A stretch of 43,054 nucleotides of DNA from Streptosporangium minutum (GCF_002149035.1 NZ_NGFP01000046.1:1-43054), one strand, 5' to 3'. Counted from the first letter of the stretch, positions 29,664 through 38,419 are shown. The notes: generated by a model from the sequence alone, not told the origin. Numbers and translations are program-made.

Positions 29664-32540
29664 ATGGGACCGAAGCACGTGCGGTTGACCGCCTGGGACC
29701 AGGTGCGCGAGCTCGTCGACACCGGCGACGTGGCCAAGATCGTGAAGACGGTGACGGCGCTCGACGACGCCGGACGGCGGGAGGTGGCGCGCGAGCTGCC
29801 CGGATATGTCACGGTGGCGCGGGAGAAGGCGTGGCAGCCGCTGGCGGACTACGAGGCCGAACGCGACCGGGTCCGGCAGGCCCGGCAGACGGAGGCGCAG
29901 CGGCTGCACGACGCCGGGGAGATCTCCGAGTACCAGTTCAACCAGATGTGGTCGATGACCTGGCACGACGACGACTGGGAGGCCCGGCCCGGAACCGACG
30001 GCTGGATCGAGCCGATGCGGATCGCGGGCGCGGGCACGATCAGCGGCGCGGCGGCCGTGGTGACCTGGATCAACCGCCGGGACTTCGACCGCTGGGACGT
30101 CGACCGCTGGGGCCTGGTTGGCGACATGGTGACCGGCGACCTGGAGCCGCTGCTTGAGGTGATCGACGCACGGCCCGCCGAGTGGCAGGCCGATCTGGCC
30201 GTACGGCTCGCGCTCCGGATCCGTCCCCGGCGCCGCCGGAACCCGGGTGATCAGAACCTGGCGCCGGCGCTCGCCCTGCTCCGCCGTACCGGCGTGACCC
30301 CGCCCGCGCACGACCCGCTCGTGGTCGGGTGGGTGTCACGGGAGGCCAGGCTCAGCGAGCTGCGGACCGATCCGCTGCTCGACCACCTGCTACCGCGCCT
30401 CTTCGAGGCCGACGGCGTCGGCCGGGCGCTGCGGGACGAGCGGCCCGACCCGGCCGGCGCGACCTCCTGGCTCGGCGCTCTCCGCACTCTCGCGGCCGAG
30501 GACCGGGTGCCGCGCGAGCTGTTGCTCGACGGCTGCCGGCGGCGCTTCCTGCTCGGCGGTGAAGGCGCCGACCTGCGGTTCTTCGCCCGCCTTCACGAGT
30601 TGCTCGAACCCACCCCCGCCGAGGTCGAGCCCCACGCGATCGACTACCTGCGGCTCCTGCCCACCGCGCCGGGGCCGGTGGCCGAGCTGGCGCTGAAGCA
30701 CCTGCGGCGGTTGACCGGCCTCGATCCGGCGGACGTGGTGGAGGCGCTGGAGGGACTGCTGTTCCGCGCCGAGGGAGGGCTGGTCCGCGCCGGTCTGAGC
30801 TGGCTGGAGGAGTCCGTACGGCAGACGCCCGATCGGGCCGACGAGCTGGCTCCCGCCCTGGCCATGGCGTTCGGCCACGAGGCGCGAGCCGTACAGGAAC
30901 GTGCTGTGCGCCTGGCGGTCCGGCACGCCGGGCGTTTCACCCCGCTCGGCGCCGAGGTCCTCCGCGGCGGCACGGGCACGCTCCCGCCCGACCTGCACAA
31001 CCGGCTGGCCGCGGTCGTCGGGGGCGAGCCCGTCGAGGAGCCGGAACCCGAGCCCGAGCCCGAGGAGGTGTTCGTCCCGCGGCCGCTGCCCGCCCCGCCC
31101 CGGCCGGTCCCGGCCATCGCGCCGCCGAGCACCGCCTGGCAGCTGGCCCACATGTATCTGGACGGCGACTGGCGGGCGGCCGAGCGCTGCCTGGCCTCCT
31201 TCGTCCGGCTCGCCGCGCAGGACCGGGAGTCGCTGCGCGCGGAGCTGGCCCCGCTCGTCAAGCGCCAGGAGAGGCGGTTGATCTCGGAGGAATGGCGAGA
31301 GCCCGGTGACTGGATGGTCGCCTTCGCGGCCGAGCTGGTCGACCCCGGACGGGTACACGAGAGCCATCACAGCGCGTTCGTCAACCACGTCCGGCGCGAG
31401 CGCGGGCTCCCACCCGTGGCGGTCGAGGAGACCGACCGCCTGCCGAGGTCCAACCGCGTCTCGCCGCTGCACCGCTTCATCCTGCGCCGCCACGCGGAGA
31501 TCCTCGCCGCGCTGAGGGCCGGGACGCTGCCGCCGCTGCTGCTCGCCACGCCGAGCCTGTCCAACGGCCGGCTCGACCCGGCCGAGCTGGTGGCCAGGCT
31601 GGAGACCCTGGAGGCGGCGGACGCCGTGCCGCTGCCCGCCGACTTCCAGCAGGCGCTGCTCAGGCTGCCCCGGCGGATCGACCCCGAAGTGGCCGTGCGG
31701 GCCGCGGCGCTGAGGTCGGAGGCGGGCCGCCGGGCCGCCCGCTGGATGGCCGACGGCGGGCTGCCCGATCCGGTCGTGCGGGTGGCCTGGTCGGGGGAGG
31801 ACGACGGCCTGGGGTCGCGGATCTGGATGACCTCCACCGTGCGGGCCGCGCCCACCGGCCTGCCGCTGATCGACGAGCTGCTCGCCGACCAGCCCCGGCA
31901 CGTCAATCCCGTGTGCGGCGGGCACCTCGGGGACCTCATGGAGTGGTGGGCCGCCGTGCTGCCCTCCCACCGGGAGGTGGTCGCCGCCCATCTCCTGCCG
32001 CACCAGCCGATCCCCACCTGGAGCGCGGCGATGCACTCGCGGCGCCTGGTCGATCTCAGCACCGCCGAAGGGCCCGCCGGACAGGCCGTCGCCATCCTGC
32101 TCGCGCACCGGATCTTCCCCGCACCGTTCACCCACGACGGCACCACTCCCGCTTTCCGTGCGCTCCGGAGCCTGGCCGCCGCCGGTGATCTCCCGGCCGA
32201 GGACTTCGGTACGGAACTCGCCCAGCGGGTGCTCCGGGGTGAGATCACGCTGCGGCTCCTGGTGGACACGGTGGAAGCCGAGGCCGCGAACGGCACCCAC
32301 CACCACATGTGGCGAGCTCTCACCGCGGCGTTGCCGTTCCTGCTCCCCGCCCAGGGCAGCCGTCCCACCGCCGCCCATACTGACCTGGTCGCCCTGGCGG
32401 CCCGCCTCGCCCGCTGGTCGGAGGCCCGGGGGCGGATCCCCGCCCTGGCCGCCTTCGCGGCACGCAAGGGCTCCAGCCGCATCCTCCGGCACGCCAGGAC
32501 CCTCCACGACCTGTTGGCATCCGGGGACGGCCCCCGATGA
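29664..32540 (+). CDS. DUF6493 family protein
   Basis: The protein has 958 residues. ATG at 29664 is preferred; TTG at 29649 would sit inside the inverted repeat. The N-terminus (WDQVRELVDTGDVAKIVK, AGRREVARELPGYV) matches the DUF6493 family of actinobacteria. The body is an all-helical repeat protein, split by a Pro/Glu linker near residue 455 (EEPEPEPEPEE). DUF6493 genes normally sit with SWIM zinc-finger, MoxR-type AAA and VWA genes, suggesting an ATP-dependent assembly. None is adjacent here, so this is an isolated copy. No enzymatic motif is visible. Confidence 0.87.
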   Translation: MGPKHVRLTAWDQVRELVDTGDVAKIVKTVTALDDAGRREVARELPGYVTVAREKAWQPLADYEAERDRVRQARQTEAQRLHDAGEISEYQFNQMWSMTWHDDDWEARPGTDGWIEPMRIAGAGTISGAAAVVTWINRRDFDRWDVDRWGLVGDMVTGDLEPLLEVIDARPAEWQADLAVRLALRIRPRRRRNPGDQNLAPALALLRRTGVTPPAHDPLVVGWVSREARLSELRTDPLLDHLLPRLFEADGVGRALRDERPDPAGATSWLGALRTLAAEDRVPRELLLDGCRRRFLLGGEGADLRFFARLHELLEPTPAEVEPHAIDYLRLLPTAPGPVAELALKHLRRLTGLDPADVVEALEGLLFRAEGGLVRAGLSWLEESVRQTPDRADELAPALAMAFGHEARAVQERAVRLAVRHAGRFTPLGAEVLRGGTGTLPPDLHNRLAAVVGGEPVEEPEPEPEPEEVFVPRPLPAPPRPVPAIAPPSTAWQLAHMYLDGDWRAAERCLASFVRLAAQDRESLRAELAPLVKRQERRLISEEWREPGDWMVAFAAELVDPGRVHESHHSAFVNHVRRERGLPPVAVEETDRLPRSNRVSPLHRFILRRHAEILAALRAGTLPPLLLATPSLSNGRLDPAELVARLETLEAADAVPLPADFQQALLRLPRRIDPEVAVRAAALRSEAGRRAARWMADGGLPDPVVRVAWSGEDDGLGSRIWMTSTVRAAPTGLPLIDELLADQPRHVNPVCGGHLGDLMEWWAAVLPSHREVVAAHLLPHQPIPTWSAAMHSRRLVDLSTAEGPAGQAVAILLAHRIFPAPFTHDGTTPAFRALRSLAAAGDLPAEDFGTELAQRVLRGEITLRLLVDTVEAEAANGTHHHMWRALTAALPFLLPAQGSRPTAAHTDLVALAARLARWSEARGRIPALAAFAARKGSSRILRHARTLHDLLASGDGPR

Positions 32541-32569
32541 TCCCGCCCGCGACCCGGTCGCGGGCGGGA
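32541..32569. terminator. Bidirectional terminator between converging genes
   Basis: Perfect 12-nt arms TCCCGCCCGCGA (32541-32552) and TCGCGGGCGGGA (32558-32569) with a 5-nt loop. The stem starts at the base after the DUF6493 stop and ends 9 bp before the stop of the opposing membrane-protein gene, so it can serve both. Confidence 0.8.
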
Positions 32570-32578
32570 CACCCGTGC

Positions 32579-33190
32579 CTAACTCACCACGGGTCCCCAT
32601 ATCGGGGAGAGGCACGGCAGGTGGGCCGAGCGGTAGAGCACGACGATCAGGGCCACGACGGCCGCGAACCAGGCGATGATCAGGACGGGGTCCAGGTCGG
32701 TGTAGCCGTACCCGACCAGCGTGCCGAGCGCTCCCAGGCCGACCACGGCCCAGCGCAGCACGTCGAGGAGGACGGCCCTGGAGATGTCTCCGCAGGGACG
32801 GATCCTTCTGATGACGGCGTCGACGGTCAGCCAGACGGCGATCAGGGCACCGGCCGTGTCGGCGATGTCGATCACATGCTTGACGAGGAGAACCATCAGG
32901 GGGTAGTCCGATCGCTCGCCGGGCGAAACCATCGCGACGAGCGAGACGCAGACCATGACGATGGCGGAGGATCTGGCCCGGCTGAACGGGCCGTCGGCGG
33001 ATCGCTGCAGCTGGGACAGCCCCGACACGCACACGAGCCAGCCGACGGGGTTGAGCAGCAGGTCGAAGCCATTGAACCGGAGCGCTCCGAAGGCGAAGAC
33101 GAAACCGGTGGCGATCTTTGTGACGGGCCGCACGCGCCTCAGCCTTCCAGGTGTGCCGTTGTCCACGGACGAGCTGACTGTCAGGGCCAA
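32579..33190 (-). CDS. Small polytopic membrane protein
   Basis: 203 residues with about five hydrophobic segments (for example VFAFGALRFNGFDLLLNPVG and LIIAWFAAVVALIVVLY). The TTG start at 33190 overlaps the upstream gene end by 10 bp; GTG at 33166 is an alternative. A polar N-terminus precedes a basic RRVRPVTK stop-transfer region. No family recognised. It forms an operon with the anchored protein at 33181-33762. Confidence 0.75.
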   Translation of the reverse strand: MALTVSSSVDNGTPGRLRRVRPVTKIATGFVFAFGALRFNGFDLLLNPVGWLVCVSGLSQLQRSADGPFSRARSSAIVMVCVSLVAMVSPGERSDYPLMVLLVKHVIDIADTAGALIAVWLTVDAVIRRIRPCGDISRAVLLDVLRWAVVGLGALGTLVGYGYTDLDPVLIIAWFAAVVALIVVLYRSAHLPCLSPIWGPVVS

Positions 33191-33762
33191 TCCGGGCTCA
33201 CCGCGTCATTGCAGATCTTGCCGGCGAGACCTCGCTGCCAGGCGACCGGAAGTCTTCCCTCGGGTCCTTCCAGCCACCATGAGTCCCACGTCACCTCCGC
33301 CGACCCGGAGCCCATCCAGGTTCTGTAGGTGAAAGTGACCGGCTGGGGCTCGTGTGGCACCGCCGCGCAGTCGGTGATGACGATGCGCGCCTTCAGGGTC
33401 TTCATGACACCGCTTTCCACGGTGATCACGGGATGTTCCTTTTTCGCCTCGTCGGCGGGGAGCAAGAGGAGGCCCGGTATTTCCGCCGAGATACCGGTGA
33501 GGGTGAAGGAGGCCATCCCCTCGTTTTCAAGCTCGATGGGCAAGCCGGCGGATAGGACGCCATTCTCGTCCACCTCGGTTCGGAGGAAGAAACCGTCGGG
33601 ATCCCAGTGGATGTGCGGGATTATCGCCCCTGACCACCACAGGGACGCCGCGATAACCACCAGCGAAAGGCAACTGGACACCACGACCGATAACAGCGAT
33701 CGCCCATGCGGGGCGCGCCACGTGGCGACGCCGAATTGCTGCCATATATCGCCCGAACTCAC
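33181..33762 (-). CDS. Single-pass membrane-anchored extracytoplasmic protein
   Basis: 193 residues, GTG start at 33762. A short cytoplasmic N-terminus with WRAPHGRS is followed by one hydrophobic segment (residues about 24-47). The rest is an extracytoplasmic beta-rich domain (IPHIHWDPDGFF, LPIELENEGMASFTL) with Cys residues in ITDCAAVP and GKICNDA that could pair. No family recognised. Transcribed divergently from the 472-residue membrane protein, with only 28 bp between the start codons. Confidence 0.8.
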   Translation of the reverse strand: MSSGDIWQQFGVATWRAPHGRSLLSVVVSSCLSLVVIAASLWWSGAIIPHIHWDPDGFFLRTEVDENGVLSAGLPIELENEGMASFTLTGISAEIPGLLLLPADEAKKEHPVITVESGVMKTLKARIVITDCAAVPHEPQPVTFTYRTWMGSGSAEVTWDSWWLEGPEGRLPVAWQRGLAGKICNDAVSPDWP

Positions 33763-33771
33763 GATCTAGAA

Positions 33772-33781
33772 CCATATATGG
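33772..33781. promoter_or_regulatory. Palindromic CCATATATGG in a 28-bp divergent intergenic region
   Basis: The perfect palindrome sits centrally between GTG starts at 33762 (minus) and 33791 (plus). Its CATATATG core can act as a -10 box in both directions. Distances of about 10 bp to each start imply leaderless transcripts. A second ATATAT lies at 33743-33748, inside the minus gene. Confidence 0.5.
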
Positions 33782-33790
33782 TGGCACTTC

Positions 33791-35209
33791 GTGACGATAC
33801 CCCCGCTGATCTTCTGGGTAGCCGCCGTGGTCACCGTGCTGGCAGCGGCCGTGCCGGTCACGGGCGAGCGGCTCACCAGGTTCGCCACACTGACTGACCT
33901 TTCCGTCACAGCGGCCAACGCCCGCCAGGTCATCGACCACTTCGCGGGCCTGCGCCGGTGGCGGCTGATCGCCCTCACCGTCGCCGCCCCCCTGGCGTGC
34001 TTCACCGATGACCCGTTCTATCTGGTCCTGGGCTGGTGTGCCGTCTCCGTCTTCCGCGACGTACGGCTGCCGGCCCCGGTGTCGCATGCCCACGACGACG
34101 CGCGGATCTATCGGGGGGCATGGCTGCTCGGTCTGGGCGGCGCCGTGGTGGCGGGCGGCTATCTGCTGACCGACCAGGGCGTCACTCCGGCGCGCTTGGC
34201 CCATGCCGTCATCGTGATCGCCGTGGCGGCGGCCGTACCGCTTGCCGTCCGGAACCTGGCCGCCCGGCCCGCACCCGAAGCATCGGATGACACGACCCGG
34301 GCCGAACTGGCCATCCGCCGATGGTCGGCACGGACCCTCTACCTCTCGGGAACCGCGATCGTGCTGTCGGGCGCGCTGCTCACTCCCGGGCAGCCACCAC
34401 AGCGCGGACTGCCCGAATACTCGATGCCCACGTCGTTCCCGGAGCACAGGGCCGTGTTCACCACGGTGAAGAAATACAAGGAGCCCACCTGCCCGTGGTT
34501 CGACCAGATGGACGACCCCTGCCGGTCGTGGCTGGTGAACGGGGAGCCGTTCCCGCAGGCCGCGCCGTACATCATCAGGAAGGGCGGGGCACCCCAGCGG
34601 GCGCCGTTCGTGCGCAGCCCCGACAAGAAGGCCGTCGTCTACCTGGACAAGCGCGATCGCCGCATGGTGTACCAGGACTCCGAGGGCGTCCATCACCTCA
34701 CCGGCCGCCTGGCCGACACCGAGGTGCCCGCGCCCGCGTTCGCCGGCCAGAACAGGTATGTCAGCCTGGTCAGGGACGGCACGCAGATCACCGACACCAC
34801 GACCTGGACCACGGTGTCGATCCCGGGCGCTCGACAGGTCCACGATCTCAACAAGAGCGGGATCGTGGTCACGACGGCCTCTCGGGTGCTCGTGCTCGAC
34901 CACCGGGGAAAGACACGGATGAGCCTTCCCCTCAGGAAGATCAAGGACGCGCCCGAGGACACGTACCACCTCCGGCCGGACGGAAGGCGCCTGGTGGTCA
35001 TCCGAGGTCATGAGATGCGTGTCGAGACCTTCGACCCGGAGACCGGCAGGCGCGTGTCCGGCGTCGTTCCCGTGTTCCCCGGCGACGACTTCCTCGGCCT
35101 CGGCCTCGGCTGGTCGAAGCAGGGCCCCTTCTTGGTCCGCGGCTCCATGAGCGAGCATGTCTACTACCTCGACCTGGCGACGGGCAAGCTCTGGAGACGT
35201 AAGAGGTGA
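33791..35209 (+). CDS. Membrane protein with C-terminal beta-propeller-like domain
   Basis: The protein has 472 residues from GTG 33791. The first 200 residues hold about five hydrophobic segments (PPLIFWVAAVVTVLAAAVPV at the start; LSGTAIVLSGALL at 186-198). The rest is an exported beta-rich region with repeated strand pairs (APFVRSPDKKAVVYLDKRD, AGQNRYVSLVRDGTQITDT, TYHLRPDGRRLVVI) like a WD40/PQQ-type propeller. Cys pairs (PTCPWF, DPCRSW) may bridge. Function unknown; a sensor or envelope role together with the divergent anchored protein is plausible. Confidence 0.8.
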   Translation: MTIPPLIFWVAAVVTVLAAAVPVTGERLTRFATLTDLSVTAANARQVIDHFAGLRRWRLIALTVAAPLACFTDDPFYLVLGWCAVSVFRDVRLPAPVSHAHDDARIYRGAWLLGLGGAVVAGGYLLTDQGVTPARLAHAVIVIAVAAAVPLAVRNLAARPAPEASDDTTRAELAIRRWSARTLYLSGTAIVLSGALLTPGQPPQRGLPEYSMPTSFPEHRAVFTTVKKYKEPTCPWFDQMDDPCRSWLVNGEPFPQAAPYIIRKGGAPQRAPFVRSPDKKAVVYLDKRDRRMVYQDSEGVHHLTGRLADTEVPAPAFAGQNRYVSLVRDGTQITDTTTWTTVSIPGARQVHDLNKSGIVVTTASRVLVLDHRGKTRMSLPLRKIKDAPEDTYHLRPDGRRLVVIRGHEMRVETFDPETGRRVSGVVPVFPGDDFLGLGLGWSKQGPFLVRGSMSEHVYYLDLATGKLWRRKR

Positions 35210-35557
35210 AACCATCGGCGGTGGCGCCGGTGGGGCGACATCGATTTCCGGGGATTCCATCAGCGTGGACCGGTCGGAAAGCTTCTCGAACTCGCTGCCC
35301 GCGCGCTTCGGACAGCGGGTGGAGAACAGCCGCCGGATGACTGCCACCGTCGCACAGGCACGGAATTCCTGATACCGGCCGTGTGAGCGATACCGCGGAT
35401 GAGATGACCGCCCCCGAGGGCCTTGCTCGCCGAGCCCCGCACTGCTGATGCCCGAAAACGACTTGGGACTTACTCGTCCACGTCCTTTCTCGCGGATCAT
35501 GCCTGATCCGCGGACCGGGAGTGATCCCCGGACCGGGAGTGATCCGGCGGAGAGGTG
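35210..35557. other. Convergent gap with a short direct repeat
   Basis: No gene can be supported in these 348 bases. Near the SDR end, a 17-bp sequence (35511-35527) recurs exactly at 35529-35545, an 18-bp period. One minus-strand frame (about 35360-35215) is open with protein-like composition but has no clear start or family match. Confidence 0.45.
35511..35545. repeat. Two tandem copies of a 17-bp sequence
   Basis: CGGACCGGGAGTGATCC occurs at 35511-35527 and 35529-35545, 13 bp before the SDR stop codon region. Possibly slippage; no function evident. Confidence 0.8.
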
Positions 35558-36358
35558 TCATGCCGTCGGGAGCATCGCGCGGCGTCCGGGAACGGCGGGA
35601 GACTGGCTGGTCATTCCTCCGTCCACCACCAGAAGCTGTCCGGTCAGATAGCGGGATTCGTCGGAGGCGAGAAAGACCATGGTGTAGCCGATGTCCTCGG
35701 GAGCGCCGAGATAGGGAAGCGCGTTGTATCCCTTCAGCGCCTCGATCACCTCGGCGGGAAGATTGTCCATAAGCGCCGGGGTCATGATCGCTCCCGGGGC
35801 CACCGCGTTGCAGCGGATGCCCTGCGGGCCGTACTGGACGGCGATGGACTTGGTGATGTTGATGACCGCCGCCTTCACCGCTCCGTAGGAGATCTGAAGT
35901 ACGTCGCCGACCAGGCCGGCCACCGAGGCGGTGTTGACGATCGAGCCACCGCCCGCCCGGATCATGTGCGGGACGGCGTGCCGGGAGCCCGTCAGGGTGG
36001 AGCGGACGTTGAGGTCGACGGCCCGGCCGAACTCCTCCATGTCGAGGCGGAGCAGGTCCAGGTCCTTGCGCGGGTCCGTCCCGCCCACGTGGTTGCAGAG
36101 CACGTCCAGCCGTCCGAACTCGCGCACGGCCGCTTCCACCATGTCGCCCACGGACGTGTCGTCCGTGACGTCCACCGTGCACGGCACCGCCTGGCCACCC
36201 GCCTCGACGATGGCGCCGGCGGCACTCTCGGCCGATGCGGCGTCGTAATCCGCCACGAGGACGCGGGCGCCCTCGCGGCTCATCAGCTCCGCCGCGGCCA
36301 GGCCGATCCCACTGCCCGCGCCGGTGATGATCGCGACCTTGTCCTTCAGGCGATCCAT
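35558..36358 (-). CDS. SDR-family NAD(P)-dependent oxidoreductase
   Basis: 266 residues from an ATG with GGGGAG 6 nt upstream. It is a classical SDR: TGAGSGIG cofactor loop, NHVGG in place of NNAG, catalytic Ser in VNTASVAG, YGAVK (YxxxK), and a DGG C-terminal motif (VVDGGMTSQS). Asp in LVADYD after beta-2 favours NAD over NADP. The substrate is unknown; 3-ketoacyl or steroid/alcohol-type dehydrogenases are similar. It is divergent from a TetR regulator with an operator-like site between, the usual arrangement for an SDR controlled by its neighbour. Confidence 0.92.
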   Translation of the reverse strand: MDRLKDKVAIITGAGSGIGLAAAELMSREGARVLVADYDAASAESAAGAIVEAGGQAVPCTVDVTDDTSVGDMVEAAVREFGRLDVLCNHVGGTDPRKDLDLLRLDMEEFGRAVDLNVRSTLTGSRHAVPHMIRAGGGSIVNTASVAGLVGDVLQISYGAVKAAVINITKSIAVQYGPQGIRCNAVAPGAIMTPALMDNLPAEVIEALKGYNALPYLGAPEDIGYTMVFLASDESRYLTGQLLVVDGGMTSQSPAVPGRRAMLPTA

Positions 36359-36408
36359 GGACTGCTCCCCCACTCCTCCCGCGGCTGACCGCGGGCTTTG
36401 TCAACATT

Positions 36409-36436
36409 GATGACCAGCGTAGGTCATCTATGATGA
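36409..36436. promoter_or_regulatory. Overlapping inverted repeats, probable TetR operator
   Basis: GATGACC (36409-36415) and GGTCATC (36422-36428) are separated by 6 nt. TCATC-TAT-GATGA (36424-36436) overlaps the second arm. Both lie between the SDR and TetR start codons, in the promoter zone of both genes. Confidence 0.6.
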
Positions 36437-36486
36437 CTTATCGTCCCGACCCCACCGATCCGCCCCCGCCGAGGAGCACGTCCACC

Positions 36487-37071
36487 ATGACCACACGCCT
36501 GCGCGCAGTCAGGCCCCGGCAGCCGGCGGCGGTGACCCGGAAGGCCATCCACGACGCCGCGCACGAGCTCTTCCGCAACGAGGGCTTCGACGCCGTCGGC
36601 ATACGGGCCGTCGCCGCCCGCGCGGGGGTCGACGCGGCCCTCGTCATCCGTCACTTCGGGTCCAAGGAACAGCTGTTCCTGGAGGCGATGACGGTCGACC
36701 TGCCGGCGATCAAAGTCATGGAGGGCCCGCTGGAAGGCATGGGCCGAGCGATCGTGGAGCACGTGGTGTGCCTGCCGTCATCCAGGCCGGGCGCCTTGGC
36801 CGTGACCGCTCTCGCCGCCCTGTTCCGGGCCTCGGACCGGGGGGAGGTGCAGCGGACCCTGCGGGAAACGATCGAGAACGTCTTCGCCGAGCCTCTCGTC
36901 CGGCGCCTGGAGGGCGGCGACGCCGAGCTGCGCGCCCATCTGATCGCCGCGCAGCTCGGCGGGCTGCTCACCAGCATGCATGTGGTGCAGGACCCTGTTC
37001 TGCTCGCGGCCGACCGGAGCGCGGTCGTCGCCCGATACGGGGACTCGATCCAGCGGCTGATCGACACCTGA
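36487..37071 (+). CDS. TetR-family transcriptional regulator
   Basis: 194 residues from an ATG with GAGGAG 10 nt upstream; the longer frame from 36430 overlaps the operator and is Pro-rich. N-terminal TetR helix-turn-helix: AIHDAAHELFRNEGFDAVGI, then VAARAGVDAALVIRHFGSKE. The C-terminal ligand domain matches the TetR_C-type 'QLGGLLTSMHVV' ending seen in many actinobacterial members. It is likely to repress the divergent SDR gene and itself. Ligand unknown. Confidence 0.9.
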   Translation: MTTRLRAVRPRQPAAVTRKAIHDAAHELFRNEGFDAVGIRAVAARAGVDAALVIRHFGSKEQLFLEAMTVDLPAIKVMEGPLEGMGRAIVEHVVCLPSSRPGALAVTALAALFRASDRGEVQRTLRETIENVFAEPLVRRLEGGDAELRAHLIAAQLGGLLTSMHVVQDPVLLAADRSAVVARYGDSIQRLIDT

Positions 37072-37106
37072 CCGCCCGGTCGCGCGGCGTCCCGTCGGCG
37101 CCGCCC

Positions 37107-37151
37107 GCAGGCCGTTCGCGCGCAGGCCATTCGCGCGCAGGCCGTTCGCGC
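37107..37151. repeat. Three tandem 15-bp repeats beside the IS end
   Basis: GCAGGCCGTTCGCGC (37107-37121) is repeated at 37122-37136 with one change (A for G) and exactly at 37137-37151. The array lies between the TetR stop and the right end of the IS element. Confidence 0.85.
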
Positions 37152-37241
37152 GCCGATGGCCCGTCAGCTGTCAGCTTCTCAGCCCTGAAGGACTGAGCTT
37201 GCAGCTCCTCGCCGTCGGTGGCTTCGACGGTTTGGTCCGCG

Positions 37242-38393
37242 TCAGGCAGCGTGACTCACTGCCCAGCTTGTGACACCGCGTGCGGCGATGTTACGAGCTG
37301 CGTTGACGTCGGCGTGCTCAGCGAAGCCGCACGACGTACAGAGAAAGGTTTCCTGGTCGGGCCGGTTCTTCTTGTCCACGTGCCCGCAGGCCGAGCAGCC
37401 TCGCGAGGTGTAGGCCGGGTCCACGTAGACCACGGCGACACCGGCACGGGCCGCCTTGTAGGCAATGAACCGGCCGAGCTGGTGGAAGCTCCACGAATGC
37501 AGCGTGACCCGCTGGGGCTTACGGAGCCGTACCCGGTCGCGGATGCCCTGGAGATCTTCCAGGGCGATCCCCTGCCCGGTGCGTGTCACCTCGGTCACGA
37601 TGCGTTTGGCGATGGTGTGGTTGGTGTTCGCGGCGAAACGCGCTTCCTTGCGGCGGCGTTTCTTCAGCAGCCGTTTCGCGGACCTGGTCTGCTTGGCCTG
37701 CAGGCGGCGGCGTAGCTCGCGGTGACGGTGGCGGACCGCGTTCAGACCCTTGCCACTGTGGCGAACCCCGCCACTGGTGGTCGCGAGGTTGGCGATCCCC
37801 AAATCCACCCCCAAAAATCCGTCCGGGGCGCCGACCGGCCGGTCGGGAATATCGCAGGTGGCGATGAGAAACCACCTGCCATCGCGGTATACCAGGTCCG
37901 ATTCGCCCTTGCGGTAGGCGGCCAACGTCGTGAGCTGATCGGCCGAGGCGGTGAACGCCACGCTCTTCATCCGCCCGCGCGTGGTCCAGATGCTCACCGT
38001 CCGCGCATCCATCTGCCAGGACAGACAGCGGTCGTCGAACGGCTGGGCCGCGCTGGGGCGAAAGACAATCGGCGTGGCCAGGGCCCGCTCGCGCCGCGCG
38101 GAGCCGGGCCTGCCCACCTGTCCGTTGCGGAGATTGGCGTGCAGCGTGGCGTAGGCGTCGGTGACCTTCTTGATGACGTGCTGCGCGGCCTGAGCCGCCA
38201 GCCCGTAGTTGTCCTTGATCTGCCCGTAGGCGTGCTTGCGCAGGTCGTAATTGCGAAACACCCGCTGGCTGTGGGCGAGCGCCGCCACCCAGGTGGCCGC
38301 GTCGTTGACCGCGCGCAGAGTCGCCTCCAGCGCCGCCGCCTGCTCAGGCGTCGGCAGGAGTCTCACCCGCACCACCAGCTTCACATCGCCCAC
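37242..38393 (-). CDS. tnpB: TnpB (IS605 OrfB), RNA-guided nuclease, apparently intact
   Basis: 383 residues, normal length. GTG 38393 follows AAGGA; GTG 38384 (KLVVRVRLLPTPEQ) is an alternative start. The RuvC acidic residues are present: Asp197 in GVDLGIAN, Glu in LEDLQGI and Asp in EHADVNAARN. The zinc finger CSACG...CTSCG is intact. TnpB proteins cut DNA guided by an omega RNA made from the transposon's right end, here expected to overlap the gene's 3' end and extend to about 37180 and beyond on the minus strand. The intact nuclease beside a broken tnpA suggests either recent decay or retention for another role. Confidence 0.93.
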   Translation of the reverse strand: MGDVKLVVRVRLLPTPEQAAALEATLRAVNDAATWVAALAHSQRVFRNYDLRKHAYGQIKDNYGLAAQAAQHVIKKVTDAYATLHANLRNGQVGRPGSARRERALATPIVFRPSAAQPFDDRCLSWQMDARTVSIWTTRGRMKSVAFTASADQLTTLAAYRKGESDLVYRDGRWFLIATCDIPDRPVGAPDGFLGVDLGIANLATTSGGVRHSGKGLNAVRHRHRELRRRLQAKQTRSAKRLLKKRRRKEARFAANTNHTIAKRIVTEVTRTGQGIALEDLQGIRDRVRLRKPQRVTLHSWSFHQLGRFIAYKAARAGVAVVYVDPAYTSRGCSACGHVDKKNRPDQETFLCTSCGFAEHADVNAARNIAARGVTSWAVSHAA

Positions 38394-38419
38394 ACTATCC
38401 TTTGGTCTATGTCATCGTG

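Noticed and set aside
36430-36486. Longer TetR N-terminus
   Set aside because: It starts within the operator-like repeats and is Pro/Thr-rich. The ATG at 36487 has GAGGAG upstream and begins a typical TetR N-terminus.
37107-37151. CRISPR array
   Set aside because: The 15-bp units are directly adjacent with no spacers, and no cas genes are present; this is a short tandem repeat.
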